DNA of 13,649 bases, taken from positions 1 to 13,649 of the forward strand of contig JAGWTL010000038.1 in the NCBI GenBank assembly GCA_028869035.1, written 5' to 3'. Made by a program: the position numbers and the translations under genes. This DNA is from Burkholderiales bacterium. GTDB taxonomy: Bacteria; Pseudomonadota; Gammaproteobacteria; Burkholderiales; Burkholderiaceae_C. The notes beneath the pieces were generated by a model. The model searched no databases. It was not told where the DNA came from and was given only the letters and a program-made list of their open reading frames with translations. This document shows, piece by piece, positions 6,751 through 13,255 of the stretch; the first letter of the stretch is position 1; each line of letters opens with the position of its first letter.

Positions 6751-8154
6751 GTGGATTCCCTGCTCTGGCAACTGTCCGCCACCGAACTGCAGCGGCGCTA
6801 CCGTGACGGCAGCCTGACACCGCTGGCGGTGGCGCAGGCCTGCCTGGCGCGGCTGGAGGCGGTGAACCCCAGGCTCAACGCGGTGGTGCAGCGACGCGAC
6901 GCGGATTTCCTGCAGGAGGCGCAGGCGGCCACGCGCCGCTTTCAGGCCGGCGAGCCCCGGTCCGCGCTGGACGGCATCCCGCTGACGGTGAAGGACAGCC
7001 TCTACACCGCGGACCTGCCCACCAGCTGGGGTACGCGCGCGCTGCGCGCGCACCGCACCGGCGAGGACGAGCTGGCGGTGGCGCGCGCGCGCGCCGCTGG
7101 CGCCCTGATCGCGGGCAAGACCAATGTGCCCGAGTTCGCGCTCGAGGGCTACACCGACAACCCCCTCTACGGCCCCACCGGCAACCCCTGGAACCCCGAG
7201 CTGACGCCCGGGGGCTCCAGCGGCGGCGCGGTGGCGGCGGTGGCCTCCGGCATCGCGCCGCTGGCCATTGCGCAGGACGGTGGCGGCTCCATCCGCCGGC
7301 CGGTGTCGCATACCGGGCTGGTCGGGCTCAAGCCGACGATCGGCGCGGTACCGCGCCAGCATGTGCTGCCCTCGCTGCTGCTGGACTTCGAGATCATCGG
7401 CCCGATCGCGCGCACCGTGGCCGACGCGCGGCTGCTGTTCGAGGTGATGCGCGGCCCCGCCGCCGCCGACCGGCTTTCGCTGGCCGCGGCCCACGCCGCC
7501 GCGCAGCCCCGGCGTGCCGGCCCCCTGCGGCTGTTGTACGTGGAGCGCCTGGGCGCCGCGCCGCTGGACCCGCAGATCGCCGCCAGCGTGGCGGCGGGCG
7601 CGGCGCGGCTCGCGGCCCTGGGGCACGCGGTCGAAAGCGGCCCTTTGCCGCTGGACCTGGATTTCTTCAGCACGGCCTGGCCGCAGATCGGCCAGATCGG
7701 CCTGGCCAGTCTGTTCGAACAACATCCGGACTGGGCGGCCCAGGCTTCCCCGAAATACCGCGACATGGCCGAGCAGGGCCGTCAACTGCCCGCGGCGCTC
7801 TTGTGGCAGACCCTGGAGCGCGTGCGCCAGCTGCGGCGCGAGAGCGTGGCGCTGTTCGAGCGTTTCGACGTGGTGGTGATGCCCTCGGCGGCGGCGCTGC
7901 CCTGGCCCAGGGGCGAGGCTTATCCCCGGCGCATCGACGGTCAGGCGGTGGGGCCGCGCGGCCACGCCATCTACACCGGCTGGGTCAACGCCGCCGGCCT
8001 GCCCGCGCTGGCCCTGCCCACGGCGCCCTCGCAGGAGGGCCTGCCCATCGGCATGCAGATGGTGGGCGCTTATGGCAGCGACGATCTGCTGCTGGACCTG
8101 GGCGCCGCCTACGAGGCGGCCGCGCCCTGGGCCGACCGCTGGCCGGCCCTGTGA
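6751..8154 (+). CDS. Amidase-signature (AS) family amidohydrolase
   Basis: A 467-residue cytoplasmic hydrolase of C-N amide bonds, related to aryl/aliphatic amidases and GatA. The Ser-cisSer-Lys triad is visible: K81 in IPLTVKDS, S156 in GGSSGG (cis-Ser), and S180 in DGGGSIRRP (nucleophile), with the normal 24-residue S156-S180 spacing. The segment before S180 reads AIAQDGGGS instead of the common GTDxGGS, and the following part is RRPVSHTGLVGLKPT rather than xPAxxxGxxGLKP, so it is a divergent branch. The start is GTG at 6751, nine bases after the dctP stop, with only a weak ribosome site. Residues after the start (WQLSATELQRRYRDGSLTP) match the family N-terminus. In this operon it may hydrolyse the product of the hydantoinase, for example an N-carbamoyl or other amide; that role is inferred from context. 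Confidence 0.88.
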   Translation: MDSLLWQLSATELQRRYRDGSLTPLAVAQACLARLEAVNPRLNAVVQRRDADFLQEAQAATRRFQAGEPRSALDGIPLTVKDSLYTADLPTSWGTRALRAHRTGEDELAVARARAAGALIAGKTNVPEFALEGYTDNPLYGPTGNPWNPELTPGGSSGGAVAAVASGIAPLAIAQDGGGSIRRPVSHTGLVGLKPTIGAVPRQHVLPSLLLDFEIIGPIARTVADARLLFEVMRGPAAADRLSLAAAHAAAQPRRAGPLRLLYVERLGAAPLDPQIAASVAAGAARLAALGHAVESGPLPLDLDFFSTAWPQIGQIGLASLFEQHPDWAAQASPKYRDMAEQGRQLPAALLWQTLERVRQLRRESVALFERFDVVVMPSAAALPWPRGEAYPRRIDGQAVGPRGHAIYTGWVNAAGLPALALPTAPSQEGLPIGMQMVGAYGSDDLLLDLGAAYEAAAPWADRWPAL

Positions 8155-8164
8155 AATCCGTGCC

Positions 8165-8938
8165 TCAGAGCCTCACCGAGGCCTGACCGACACCCTCGAA
8201 CGCCGCGCTGACCCGGTCGCCCGGCTGTGCGTACAGAATGCCGCACCAAGTGCCGGTGGTGACGACCGTACCGGCCGGCAGCACCGTGCCCGCACGGGTG
8301 GCATGGCGCAGCCAGGCCGGCAGCACGAAAGCCGGATCGTTCATGGCGTGGCTGCCCTGGAAGTGATGCACCGTGTCACCGATCTGCACCGTGCAGCGCT
8401 GCGTGCGCCAGTCGCGCGCATGCAGGGGTACCCACTCGCCCAGCACCAGCGCGGCGTGCGACTGCAGATCGGCCAGCTTGTGCAACGCGGGTGCGTCCAG
8501 TCCCTGCTGCCAGCGGGAATCGACCAGTTCGATGGAGACCGTCATGGCGTCCACCAGCCGCGTGGCCGAGACCAGGTCCAACGTGGCCGCGCGCGCGGTG
8601 TCCACGTCCTCGCCCAGGCGCAGGGCGATCTCGGCCTCGATGCCGCGCAGGTGAAATGGCCAGCTGCGGGCATCCGCCGGACTAGCCCACACCCCGGCAG
8701 GTGGCAGGGGGGCATGGGTGAGGAGGGCGTCCCGGTGGGCTCCCCCCGACTTCCAGTGGCGGGGGGCCGCACGCGCGGCAAACCACCGCAGGGCCTGTGC
8801 CACCGCATCCTGCACGGCATAGGCCTCCAAGGGGTCTGACAAGGTCACGCCGGCGGCATCGACCAAGGTCGATGCCGAACGGGCCTGCACGAGCGCCAGG
8901 GCGGCGCGCTGCACGGAGGAGGGGGGCGGCGGGTTCAT
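8165..8938 (-). CDS. Fumarylacetoacetate hydrolase / 2-keto-4-pentenoate hydratase family protein
   Basis: A 257-residue protein of the MhpD/HpcG-type hydratase-decarboxylase branch of the FAH superfamily. These enzymes act on 2-oxo acids or enols from aromatic meta-cleavage and related pathways, using a divalent metal. The metal triad is present: E101 and E103 in GIEAEIALRLG, and E137 in SIELVDSRW. HWKSGG at 61-66 carries the expected active-site lysine (K63). TTGTWCGI (227-234) matches the TTGxxxG end motif of the family. It reads toward the amidase with 10 bases between stops, and starts 22 bases after the yicC stop on the same strand, so it may be carried on the yicC transcript. Its own ribosome site is weak. 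Whether it serves the hydantoin-type pathway or a separate one is not known. Confidence 0.82.
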   Translation of the reverse strand: MNPPPPSSVQRAALALVQARSASTLVDAAGVTLSDPLEAYAVQDAVAQALRWFAARAAPRHWKSGGAHRDALLTHAPLPPAGVWASPADARSWPFHLRGIEAEIALRLGEDVDTARAATLDLVSATRLVDAMTVSIELVDSRWQQGLDAPALHKLADLQSHAALVLGEWVPLHARDWRTQRCTVQIGDTVHHFQGSHAMNDPAFVLPAWLRHATRAGTVLPAGTVVTTGTWCGILYAQPGDRVSAAFEGVGQASVRL

Positions 8939-8960
8939 GCCGGCAGGCGCGACCAGGGCG

Positions 8961-9869
8961 TCATTCGAGGTTCTGCACCTGTTCGCGCATCTGCTCGATC
9001 AGCACCTTCATGTCCACCGAAATGCGGGTCAGGTCGAGCGCCGCCGACTTGGAGCCCAGGGTGTTGGCCTCGCGGTGCAGCTCCTGGATCAAGAAGTCCA
9101 GGCGTTTGCCGACTTCGCCGCCCTTCCTGATCAGGCGTTCGATCTCGTCGAGGTGCGAGGCCAGGCGCGTGAGCTCCTCGGCCACATCGATGCGGATGGC
9201 GTAGGCGGTGGCCTCGGTCAGCGCCCGCTCCTGGGCGGCCTGTGGCGGCGTGGCGCCGTCGGTCAGGGCCATGGCCTCCTGCCAGCGCTCCAGGAAGCGC
9301 TGCCGTTGCTGCTCCACCAGTTGCGGCAGCAGGGGGCCGGCCTGGGTGGCCAGTTGGCGCAGCTGGGTGATGTGGCCCAGCAGCATGGTGGCCAGGCGCG
9401 CGCCTTCGCGCGCGCGGGCTTGCACCAGCTCGTCCAGAGCCTGGGTCGCCAGGGCGTGAAGGGCCGGGCCCCAGTCCTGGCCGGCGCTGCCCTGCTCGCT
9501 GGCGGCCAGCTTGAGGATGTCGGCCACGCTCAGGGCTCGGGCATCGGGCAGCCAGGCCTGGACGCTATCCTGCAGCGCGTTGAGGCGCTGCAGCAGGCGC
9601 GGGCTGGGCTCGGCCACGTTGCCGGCCACGGTGGATTCGACGAAGGCACGCAGCTCGACCTTGCCGCGCTTGAGCCGTCCCTGGACCAGCTCGCGCAAGG
9701 CCGGTTCGTGGGTGCGCAGTTCCTCGGACAGGCGCAGGCTGAAGTCCAGGAAGCGGCCGTTGACGGAGCGGATCTCCAGGCCGAGGCGCACCGGCGCCGC
9801 GGTGCTGTCTGTGCCGGTGCCTGCGCCCTGTTGGGCGCTGGCGTAGCCGGTCATGCTGTAAACTGGCAT
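8961..9869 (-). CDS. yicC: YicC/YloC family endoribonuclease
   Basis: A 302-residue protein. It opens MPVYSMTGYASA, matching the conserved (I/R)SMTGYA start of YicC, followed by the VNGRFLDFSLRL segment of the N-terminal domain. The C-terminal part contains the strongly conserved run IDVAEELTRLASHLDEI, then GGEVGKRLDFLIQELHREAN and a final KVLIEQMREQVQNLE. E. coli YicC is 287 residues and is reported as an endoribonuclease acting on RNAs such as RyhB. The start at 9869 was chosen over a longer in-frame ATG at 9938, which would add 23 residues not typical of the family and overlap the kinase leader region. It is divergent from the kinase gene. In enterobacteria yicC is divergent from rph; here two phosphorylation genes lie between them. 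Confidence 0.93.
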   Translation of the reverse strand: MPVYSMTGYASAQQGAGTGTDSTAAPVRLGLEIRSVNGRFLDFSLRLSEELRTHEPALRELVQGRLKRGKVELRAFVESTVAGNVAEPSPRLLQRLNALQDSVQAWLPDARALSVADILKLAASEQGSAGQDWGPALHALATQALDELVQARAREGARLATMLLGHITQLRQLATQAGPLLPQLVEQQRQRFLERWQEAMALTDGATPPQAAQERALTEATAYAIRIDVAEELTRLASHLDEIERLIRKGGEVGKRLDFLIQELHREANTLGSKSAALDLTRISVDMKVLIEQMREQVQNLE

Positions 9870-9884
9870 GGCGATTTCTTGATC

Positions 9885-9892
9885 TGTATAAC
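9885..9892. promoter_or_regulatory. Candidate divergent promoter with overlapping -10 elements, yicC / kinase
   Basis: The 74-base gap between yicC and the kinase gene must hold both promoters. On the + strand TATAAC at 9887-9892 resembles a -10 element for the kinase operon. On the - strand TATACA (9890-9885) resembles a -10 for yicC. The two overlap almost completely, so polymerases could compete. No good -35 box is seen at 16-18 bases for either, so this is tentative. Confidence 0.35.
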
Positions 9893-9911
9893 GACCCCGA
9901 GAATAACCGGA

Positions 9912-9938
9912 TTGGGCCCGGTCATCGGGGTAGCCCAA
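9912..9938 (+). other. Inverted repeat in the kinase 5' leader
   Basis: TTGGGC (9912-9917) pairs perfectly with GCCCAA (9933-9938), with a possible inner pairing of CCCG (9917-9920) to CGGG (9926-9929). The downstream arm ends 5 bases before the first kinase ATG, where a ribosome site would normally lie, and no proper GGAG is present at that spacing. The stem could limit translation of the kinase, or could be a DNA-level protein site. It is not followed by a T-run, so it is not a terminator. Confidence 0.35.
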
Positions 9939-9943
9939 CCAGA

Positions 9944-10957
9944 ATGATGTCCAAGGTCAAACCAGCACCCCTGTCTCCGGAAACCGTGATTGGTGGCTAC
10001 CGCATCGTGCGCAAGGTGGCGGCCGGCGGCTTTGGTGTGGTGTATCTGGCCATCGACCCCGAGGGCCAGCAGGTCGCCATCAAGGAGTACCTGCCCGCTT
10101 CCCTGGTGGCCCGAGGGCCCGGCGAGTTGCTGCCCCAGGTCAGTACCGAAAAGCTCTCGCTCTACCGCCTGGGCCTCAAGAGCTTCTTCGAGGAGGGCCG
10201 TTCGCTGGCGCAGATCTCCCACCCCTCGGTGGTCAGCGTGCTGAACTTCTTCCGCGAGAACGAAACCGTCTACATGGTGATGAACTACCTGGAGGGGGCA
10301 TCCCTGCAGGAGTTCATCATCACCGCGCGCGACCAGAAACAGCAGAAGGTGTTCCGCGAGTCCACCATCCGCTCCCTGTTCGACGAGATCCTGCGCGGCC
10401 TGCGCATCGTGCACCAGCACAAGATGCTGCACCTGGACATCAAGCCGGCCAACATCTTCATCACCGACGACAACCGCTCGGTGCTGATCGACTTCGGCGC
10501 CGCGCGCGAAGTGCTGAGCAAGGAGGGCAATTTCATCCGTCCCATGTACACGCCCGGCTTCGCCGCGCCCGAGATGTACCGGCGCGATGCCGCCATGGGC
10601 CCCTGGACCGACATCTACGCCATCGGCGCCTGCATCTACGCCGCCATGCAGGGTTACCCGCCCAACGAGGCGCCCCAGCGCCTGGAAAAGGACCGCCTGA
10701 CCACCGCGCTGGCGCGCCTGCGCGGCGTCTACTCCGACAACCTGATCGAGGTGGTGGAATGGACCATGGCGCTCGACCCCCTGTCGCGCCCGCAGTCTGT
10801 CTTTGCGCTGCAAAAAGAGCTCAGTCGCGAGGGCGAGCGCCGTTACACCAAGCTCAGCATGGCCGAGAAGATGCGCCTGCAGTTCGATACCATGGTGGCG
10901 GATACCAAGAAGAGCGTCAAAAGCGTGACCGGCGCGGTTGCCGTCAAACCCAAATGA
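9944..10957 (+). CDS. Eukaryote-like (Hanks-type) Ser/Thr protein kinase, soluble
   Basis: A 337-residue kinase; ATG at 9944, with a second ATG directly after at 9947. The catalytic domain spans about 19-290: Gly-rich loop AAGGFGVVY (26-34), ATP-anchoring K47 in VAIKEYLP, a helix-C glutamate near FFEEG (81-85), catalytic loop HLDIKPANIF (163-172) with D165 and N170, and IDFGAAR (182-188) with D183. The P+1 region reads YTPGFAAPEMY (202-212). All catalytic residues are present, but the Arg before the catalytic Asp is Leu, so it is a non-RD kinase. There is no membrane segment and no PASTA or other sensor domain; only a short basic tail follows (KKSVKSVTGAVAVKPK). It overlaps the PP2C gene by ATGA. 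Its substrates are unknown; neighbours suggest a link to RNA or nucleotide metabolism, which is inference. Confidence 0.93.
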   Translation: MMSKVKPAPLSPETVIGGYRIVRKVAAGGFGVVYLAIDPEGQQVAIKEYLPASLVARGPGELLPQVSTEKLSLYRLGLKSFFEEGRSLAQISHPSVVSVLNFFRENETVYMVMNYLEGASLQEFIITARDQKQQKVFRESTIRSLFDEILRGLRIVHQHKMLHLDIKPANIFITDDNRSVLIDFGAAREVLSKEGNFIRPMYTPGFAAPEMYRRDAAMGPWTDIYAIGACIYAAMQGYPPNEAPQRLEKDRLTTALARLRGVYSDNLIEVVEWTMALDPLSRPQSVFALQKELSREGERRYTKLSMAEKMRLQFDTMVADTKKSVKSVTGAVAVKPK

Positions 10958-11874
10958 AATTCTCCGTTTTCCAGGTCAGCCGCAGGGGCGGACGCGGCAC
11001 CAACGAAGACCGCATGGGCTACTGCTACACGCGCGATGCGGCCCTGTTCCTGCTGGCCGACGGCATGGGTGGGCACCCGGAGGGCGAAGTGGCGGCCCAG
11101 CTGGCGCTGCAGGTGGTCTCGGCCGCCTTCCAGCAGGAAACCAAGGTCGGCATCAAGGACCCGCGGGCCTTCCTGGCCTCGTCCATCCTGCTGGCGCACC
11201 GCCAGATCCTGTCTTATGCGGCCAGCAAGAACATGCTGGACACGCCGCGCACCACCTTCGTGGCCGCCCTGGTCCAGGGGGACAGCGTGTGCTGGGTGCA
11301 TTGCGGCGACTCGCGCCTGTACATGGTGCGCGACGGCGAGATGCTGGCGCGCACGCGCGATCACTCCTATGCGGAACAGCGCCAGGACGAGGTGCCGCCC
11401 GGCGCCAAGACCGGCGAGAAGACCAACCGCAACGTGCTCTTCACCTGCCTGGGTTCCCCGGCCAACCCGGTCTTCGACGTCATGGGGCCGATCAATCTGC
11501 AGCAGAGCGACCGCATCCTGCTGTGTTCGGACGGCCTGTGGAGCGCGCTGTCCGACATCGAAATCACCTATGACCTCGGCCTCAAGCCGGTGGGGCGCGC
11601 CGTGCCCGACCTGGTCGACAAGGCGCTGGAGAAGGCCGGCGCCAGCAGCGACAACGTGACCGTGATCGCCATGGAGTGGGAAACCCCCGACAGCTTCGAG
11701 GAAACCCGCGGCAGCGTCACCACCGACAGCATCAACGACGGCGTCTTTGCCTCCACCGTGCAGGCCAGCGGCGTGGACACCCTCGTCGAGGACCTGGACG
11801 ACGAGGCCATCGAGCGCTCGATCGCCGAGATCAACGAAGCCATACGCCGCACGGCCGCCCGACGCAGCAACTGA
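10954..11874 (+). CDS. PP2C-family Ser/Thr protein phosphatase
   Basis: A 306-residue metal-dependent phosphatase of the PPM/PP2C family, the expected partner reversing the kinase encoded just upstream. Motifs in order: NEDR (17-20), LADGMGGHPEGEVAA (34-48) with the metal ligand D36, CGDSRLY (117-123), CSDGLW (191-196) with D193, and SDNVTVI (232-238) with D233. Residues after about 243 form an extra C-terminal tail, acidic and Ser/Thr-rich (TPDSFEETRGSVTTD, then VEDLDDEAIERS), ending in a basic helix. This tail is outside the catalytic core and may be a docking or phosphoacceptor region. The start is ATG at 10954 inside the kinase stop (ATGA), which gives tight co-translation. Longer in-frame starts lie within the kinase gene and are not needed. 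Confidence 0.93.
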   Translation: MKFSVFQVSRRGGRGTNEDRMGYCYTRDAALFLLADGMGGHPEGEVAAQLALQVVSAAFQQETKVGIKDPRAFLASSILLAHRQILSYAASKNMLDTPRTTFVAALVQGDSVCWVHCGDSRLYMVRDGEMLARTRDHSYAEQRQDEVPPGAKTGEKTNRNVLFTCLGSPANPVFDVMGPINLQQSDRILLCSDGLWSALSDIEITYDLGLKPVGRAVPDLVDKALEKAGASSDNVTVIAMEWETPDSFEETRGSVTTDSINDGVFASTVQASGVDTLVEDLDDEAIERSIAEINEAIRRTAARRSN

Positions 11875-11922
11875 GCGGCCTGGCGCCGGCGGTTGTTTCT
11901 TCCCTTTTTCCGGATCCGAAAC

Positions 11923-12651
11923 ATGAGTGCTTATTCCCGTAGCGGCGGCCGCGCCGCCGACCAGTTGCGTCCGGTCCGCATCACGCGCAGCTACACCGTG
12001 CACGCCGAAGGCTCGGTGCTGATCGAGTTCGGCCAGACCCGTGTGCTGTGCACCGCCTCGGTGGAAGAGCGGGTGCCGCCGCACAAGAAGGGCAGCGGCG
12101 AGGGCTGGGTCACGGCCGAGTACGGCATGCTGCCGCGCGCCACCCACACCCGCAGCGACCGCGAGGCCGCGCGCGGCAAGCAGACCGGCCGCACGCAGGA
12201 AATCCAGCGCCTGATCGGCCGCTCCCTTCGCGCCGTCTTCGACCTGAAGAAGCTGGGCGAGCGCACCATCACCCTGGACTGCGACGTGCTGCAGGCCGAC
12301 GGCGGCACCCGCACCGCGGCCATCACGGGGGCCTTTGTCGCCGCGCAGGACGCGGTCAGCAAGCTGCTGGCGGCGGGCAAGCTCGCCGCTACGCCCATCA
12401 CCGGCCACGTGGCCGCCATCTCGGTCGGCATGGTGCAGGGCACACCCCTGCTGGACCTGGAATACACCGAAGACTCGGCCTGCGACACCGACATGAACGT
12501 GGTGATGACGGGTGCGGGCCATTACATCGAGGTGCAGGGCACGGCCGAGGGCGCAGCCTTCAGCCGCCGGGAGATGGACAGCCTGCTGGCCCTGGCCGAG
12601 AAGGGTGTCAAGGAACTGGTGCAATTGCAGGACGCGGCCCTGAAATCCTGA
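11923..12651 (+). CDS. rph: Ribonuclease PH
   Basis: A 242-residue phosphorolytic 3'-5' exoribonuclease that trims tRNA 3' ends, acting as a hexamer. The conserved segments are present: RSGGRAADQLRPV at the N-terminus, GEGWVTAEYGMLPRATHTR, the phosphate-binding region GRTQEIQRLIGRSLRAV, LDCDVLQADGGTRTAAITGA, and the acidic active-site DSACDTDMNVV. Length is the normal 238-245. The start at 11923 gives the family N-terminus; a TTG at 11893 in the same frame would add ten unrelated residues. The gene follows the phosphatase after 48 bases with no clear terminator, so it can be read from the kinase promoter. Its stop TGA overlaps the rdgB ATG by one base. Confidence 0.96.
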   Translation: MSAYSRSGGRAADQLRPVRITRSYTVHAEGSVLIEFGQTRVLCTASVEERVPPHKKGSGEGWVTAEYGMLPRATHTRSDREAARGKQTGRTQEIQRLIGRSLRAVFDLKKLGERTITLDCDVLQADGGTRTAAITGAFVAAQDAVSKLLAAGKLAATPITGHVAAISVGMVQGTPLLDLEYTEDSACDTDMNVVMTGAGHYIEVQGTAEGAAFSRREMDSLLALAEKGVKELVQLQDAALKS

Positions 12652-13253
12652 TGAAAAAGATCGTCCTCGCCTCCAACAATCCGGGCAAGCTGCGCGAGCT
12701 GCAGGAGATGCTGGCCCCGCTGGGCCTGGAACTCGTGCGTCAGGGGGAACTGAACATCCCCGAGGCCGAGGAACCCTACCGCACCTTTCTGGAAAACGCG
12801 CTGACGAAGGCGCGCCATGCCGCCCGACTCAGCGGCCTGCCGGCCCTGGCCGACGATGCCGGCCTGTGCGTGGACGCCTTCGGCGGCCTGCCCGGTGTGG
12901 ATACGGCCTACTACGCCACGCAGTTCGGTTACCCCAAGGGTGACGATAACAATGTGAGCGCTTTGCTTGAGCAGATGCAGGGGGTGAGCAACCGCCGCGC
13001 CGCCATGGTCAGCACCCTGGTCGCCCTGCGTTCGGCGGACGATCCCGAGCCCCTGGTGGCCGTGGGCCGCGTGAGCGGCGAGATCGCGCGTGAACGCCTG
13101 GGCACAAATGGCTTCGGTTTCGACCCGGTGATGTACCTCCCCGAATTCGGGAAAACCTTCGCCCAGTTGCCCACCGAGGTCAAGAACGCCAACAGCCACC
13201 GTGGCCGCGCCGCCCGGGCCATGGTGGCCTTGATGCAGGAGCGTTGGCTGTAG
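12651..13253 (+). CDS. rdgB: RdgB/HAM1 family non-canonical purine NTP pyrophosphatase (dITP/XTP)
   Basis: A 200-residue house-cleaning enzyme that hydrolyses dITP, ITP and XTP to the monophosphate and pyrophosphate, preventing misincorporation. Motifs: KIVLASNNPGKLRELQ at the N-terminus, FLENALTKARHAA, ADDAGLCVDAFGGLPGVDTAYYA, NGFGFDPVMYLPEFGKTFAQL, and the SHRGRA end motif. The usual ADDSGL reads ADDAGL here, a common variant in this family. The ATG overlaps the rph stop (TGATG), so translation is coupled. The order rph, rdgB, hemW puts RNA maturation, nucleotide sanitation and heme handling on one likely transcript; rdgB next to hemW is a widespread bacterial pairing. Confidence 0.95.
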   Translation: MKKIVLASNNPGKLRELQEMLAPLGLELVRQGELNIPEAEEPYRTFLENALTKARHAARLSGLPALADDAGLCVDAFGGLPGVDTAYYATQFGYPKGDDNNVSALLEQMQGVSNRRAAMVSTLVALRSADDPEPLVAVGRVSGEIARERLGTNGFGFDPVMYLPEFGKTFAQLPTEVKNANSHRGRAARAMVALMQERWL

Positions 13254-13255
13254 CC

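Noticed and set aside
7081..7092. Alternating (GC)6 tract, possible Z-DNA
   Set aside because: It encodes Ala-Arg repeats within the amidase in a high-GC genome; short and expected by composition.
6508..7965. 485-codon open frame on the - strand opposite the amidase
   Set aside because: Arg/Gly/His-rich shadow with no motif, while the + strand carries a complete amidase triad.
8170..8182. GCCTC-ACC-GAGGC hairpin near the end of the FAH-family gene, considered as a terminator for the amidase side
   Set aside because: The stem is only 5 base pairs and no T-run follows on either strand.
9396..9413. Very GC-rich hairpin (7-base-pair GCGCGCG stem, CCTT loop) inside yicC
   Set aside because: It falls in codons for an Ala-Arg-rich helix and is most simply explained by codon bias; no T-run or other functional sign.
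11880..11912. GC-rich repeat plus T-rich run before rph, considered as a terminator after the phosphatase gene
   Set aside because: The best stem is about 4 base pairs and the pyrimidine run is interrupted and offset, so it is not a credible intrinsic terminator.
10843..12624. 593-codon open frame on the - strand opposite the phosphatase and rph
   Set aside because: It is a frame mirrored from GC-rich codons of well-recognised + strand genes; its translation is low-complexity, His/Gln/Gly/Ala-rich, and shows no domain.
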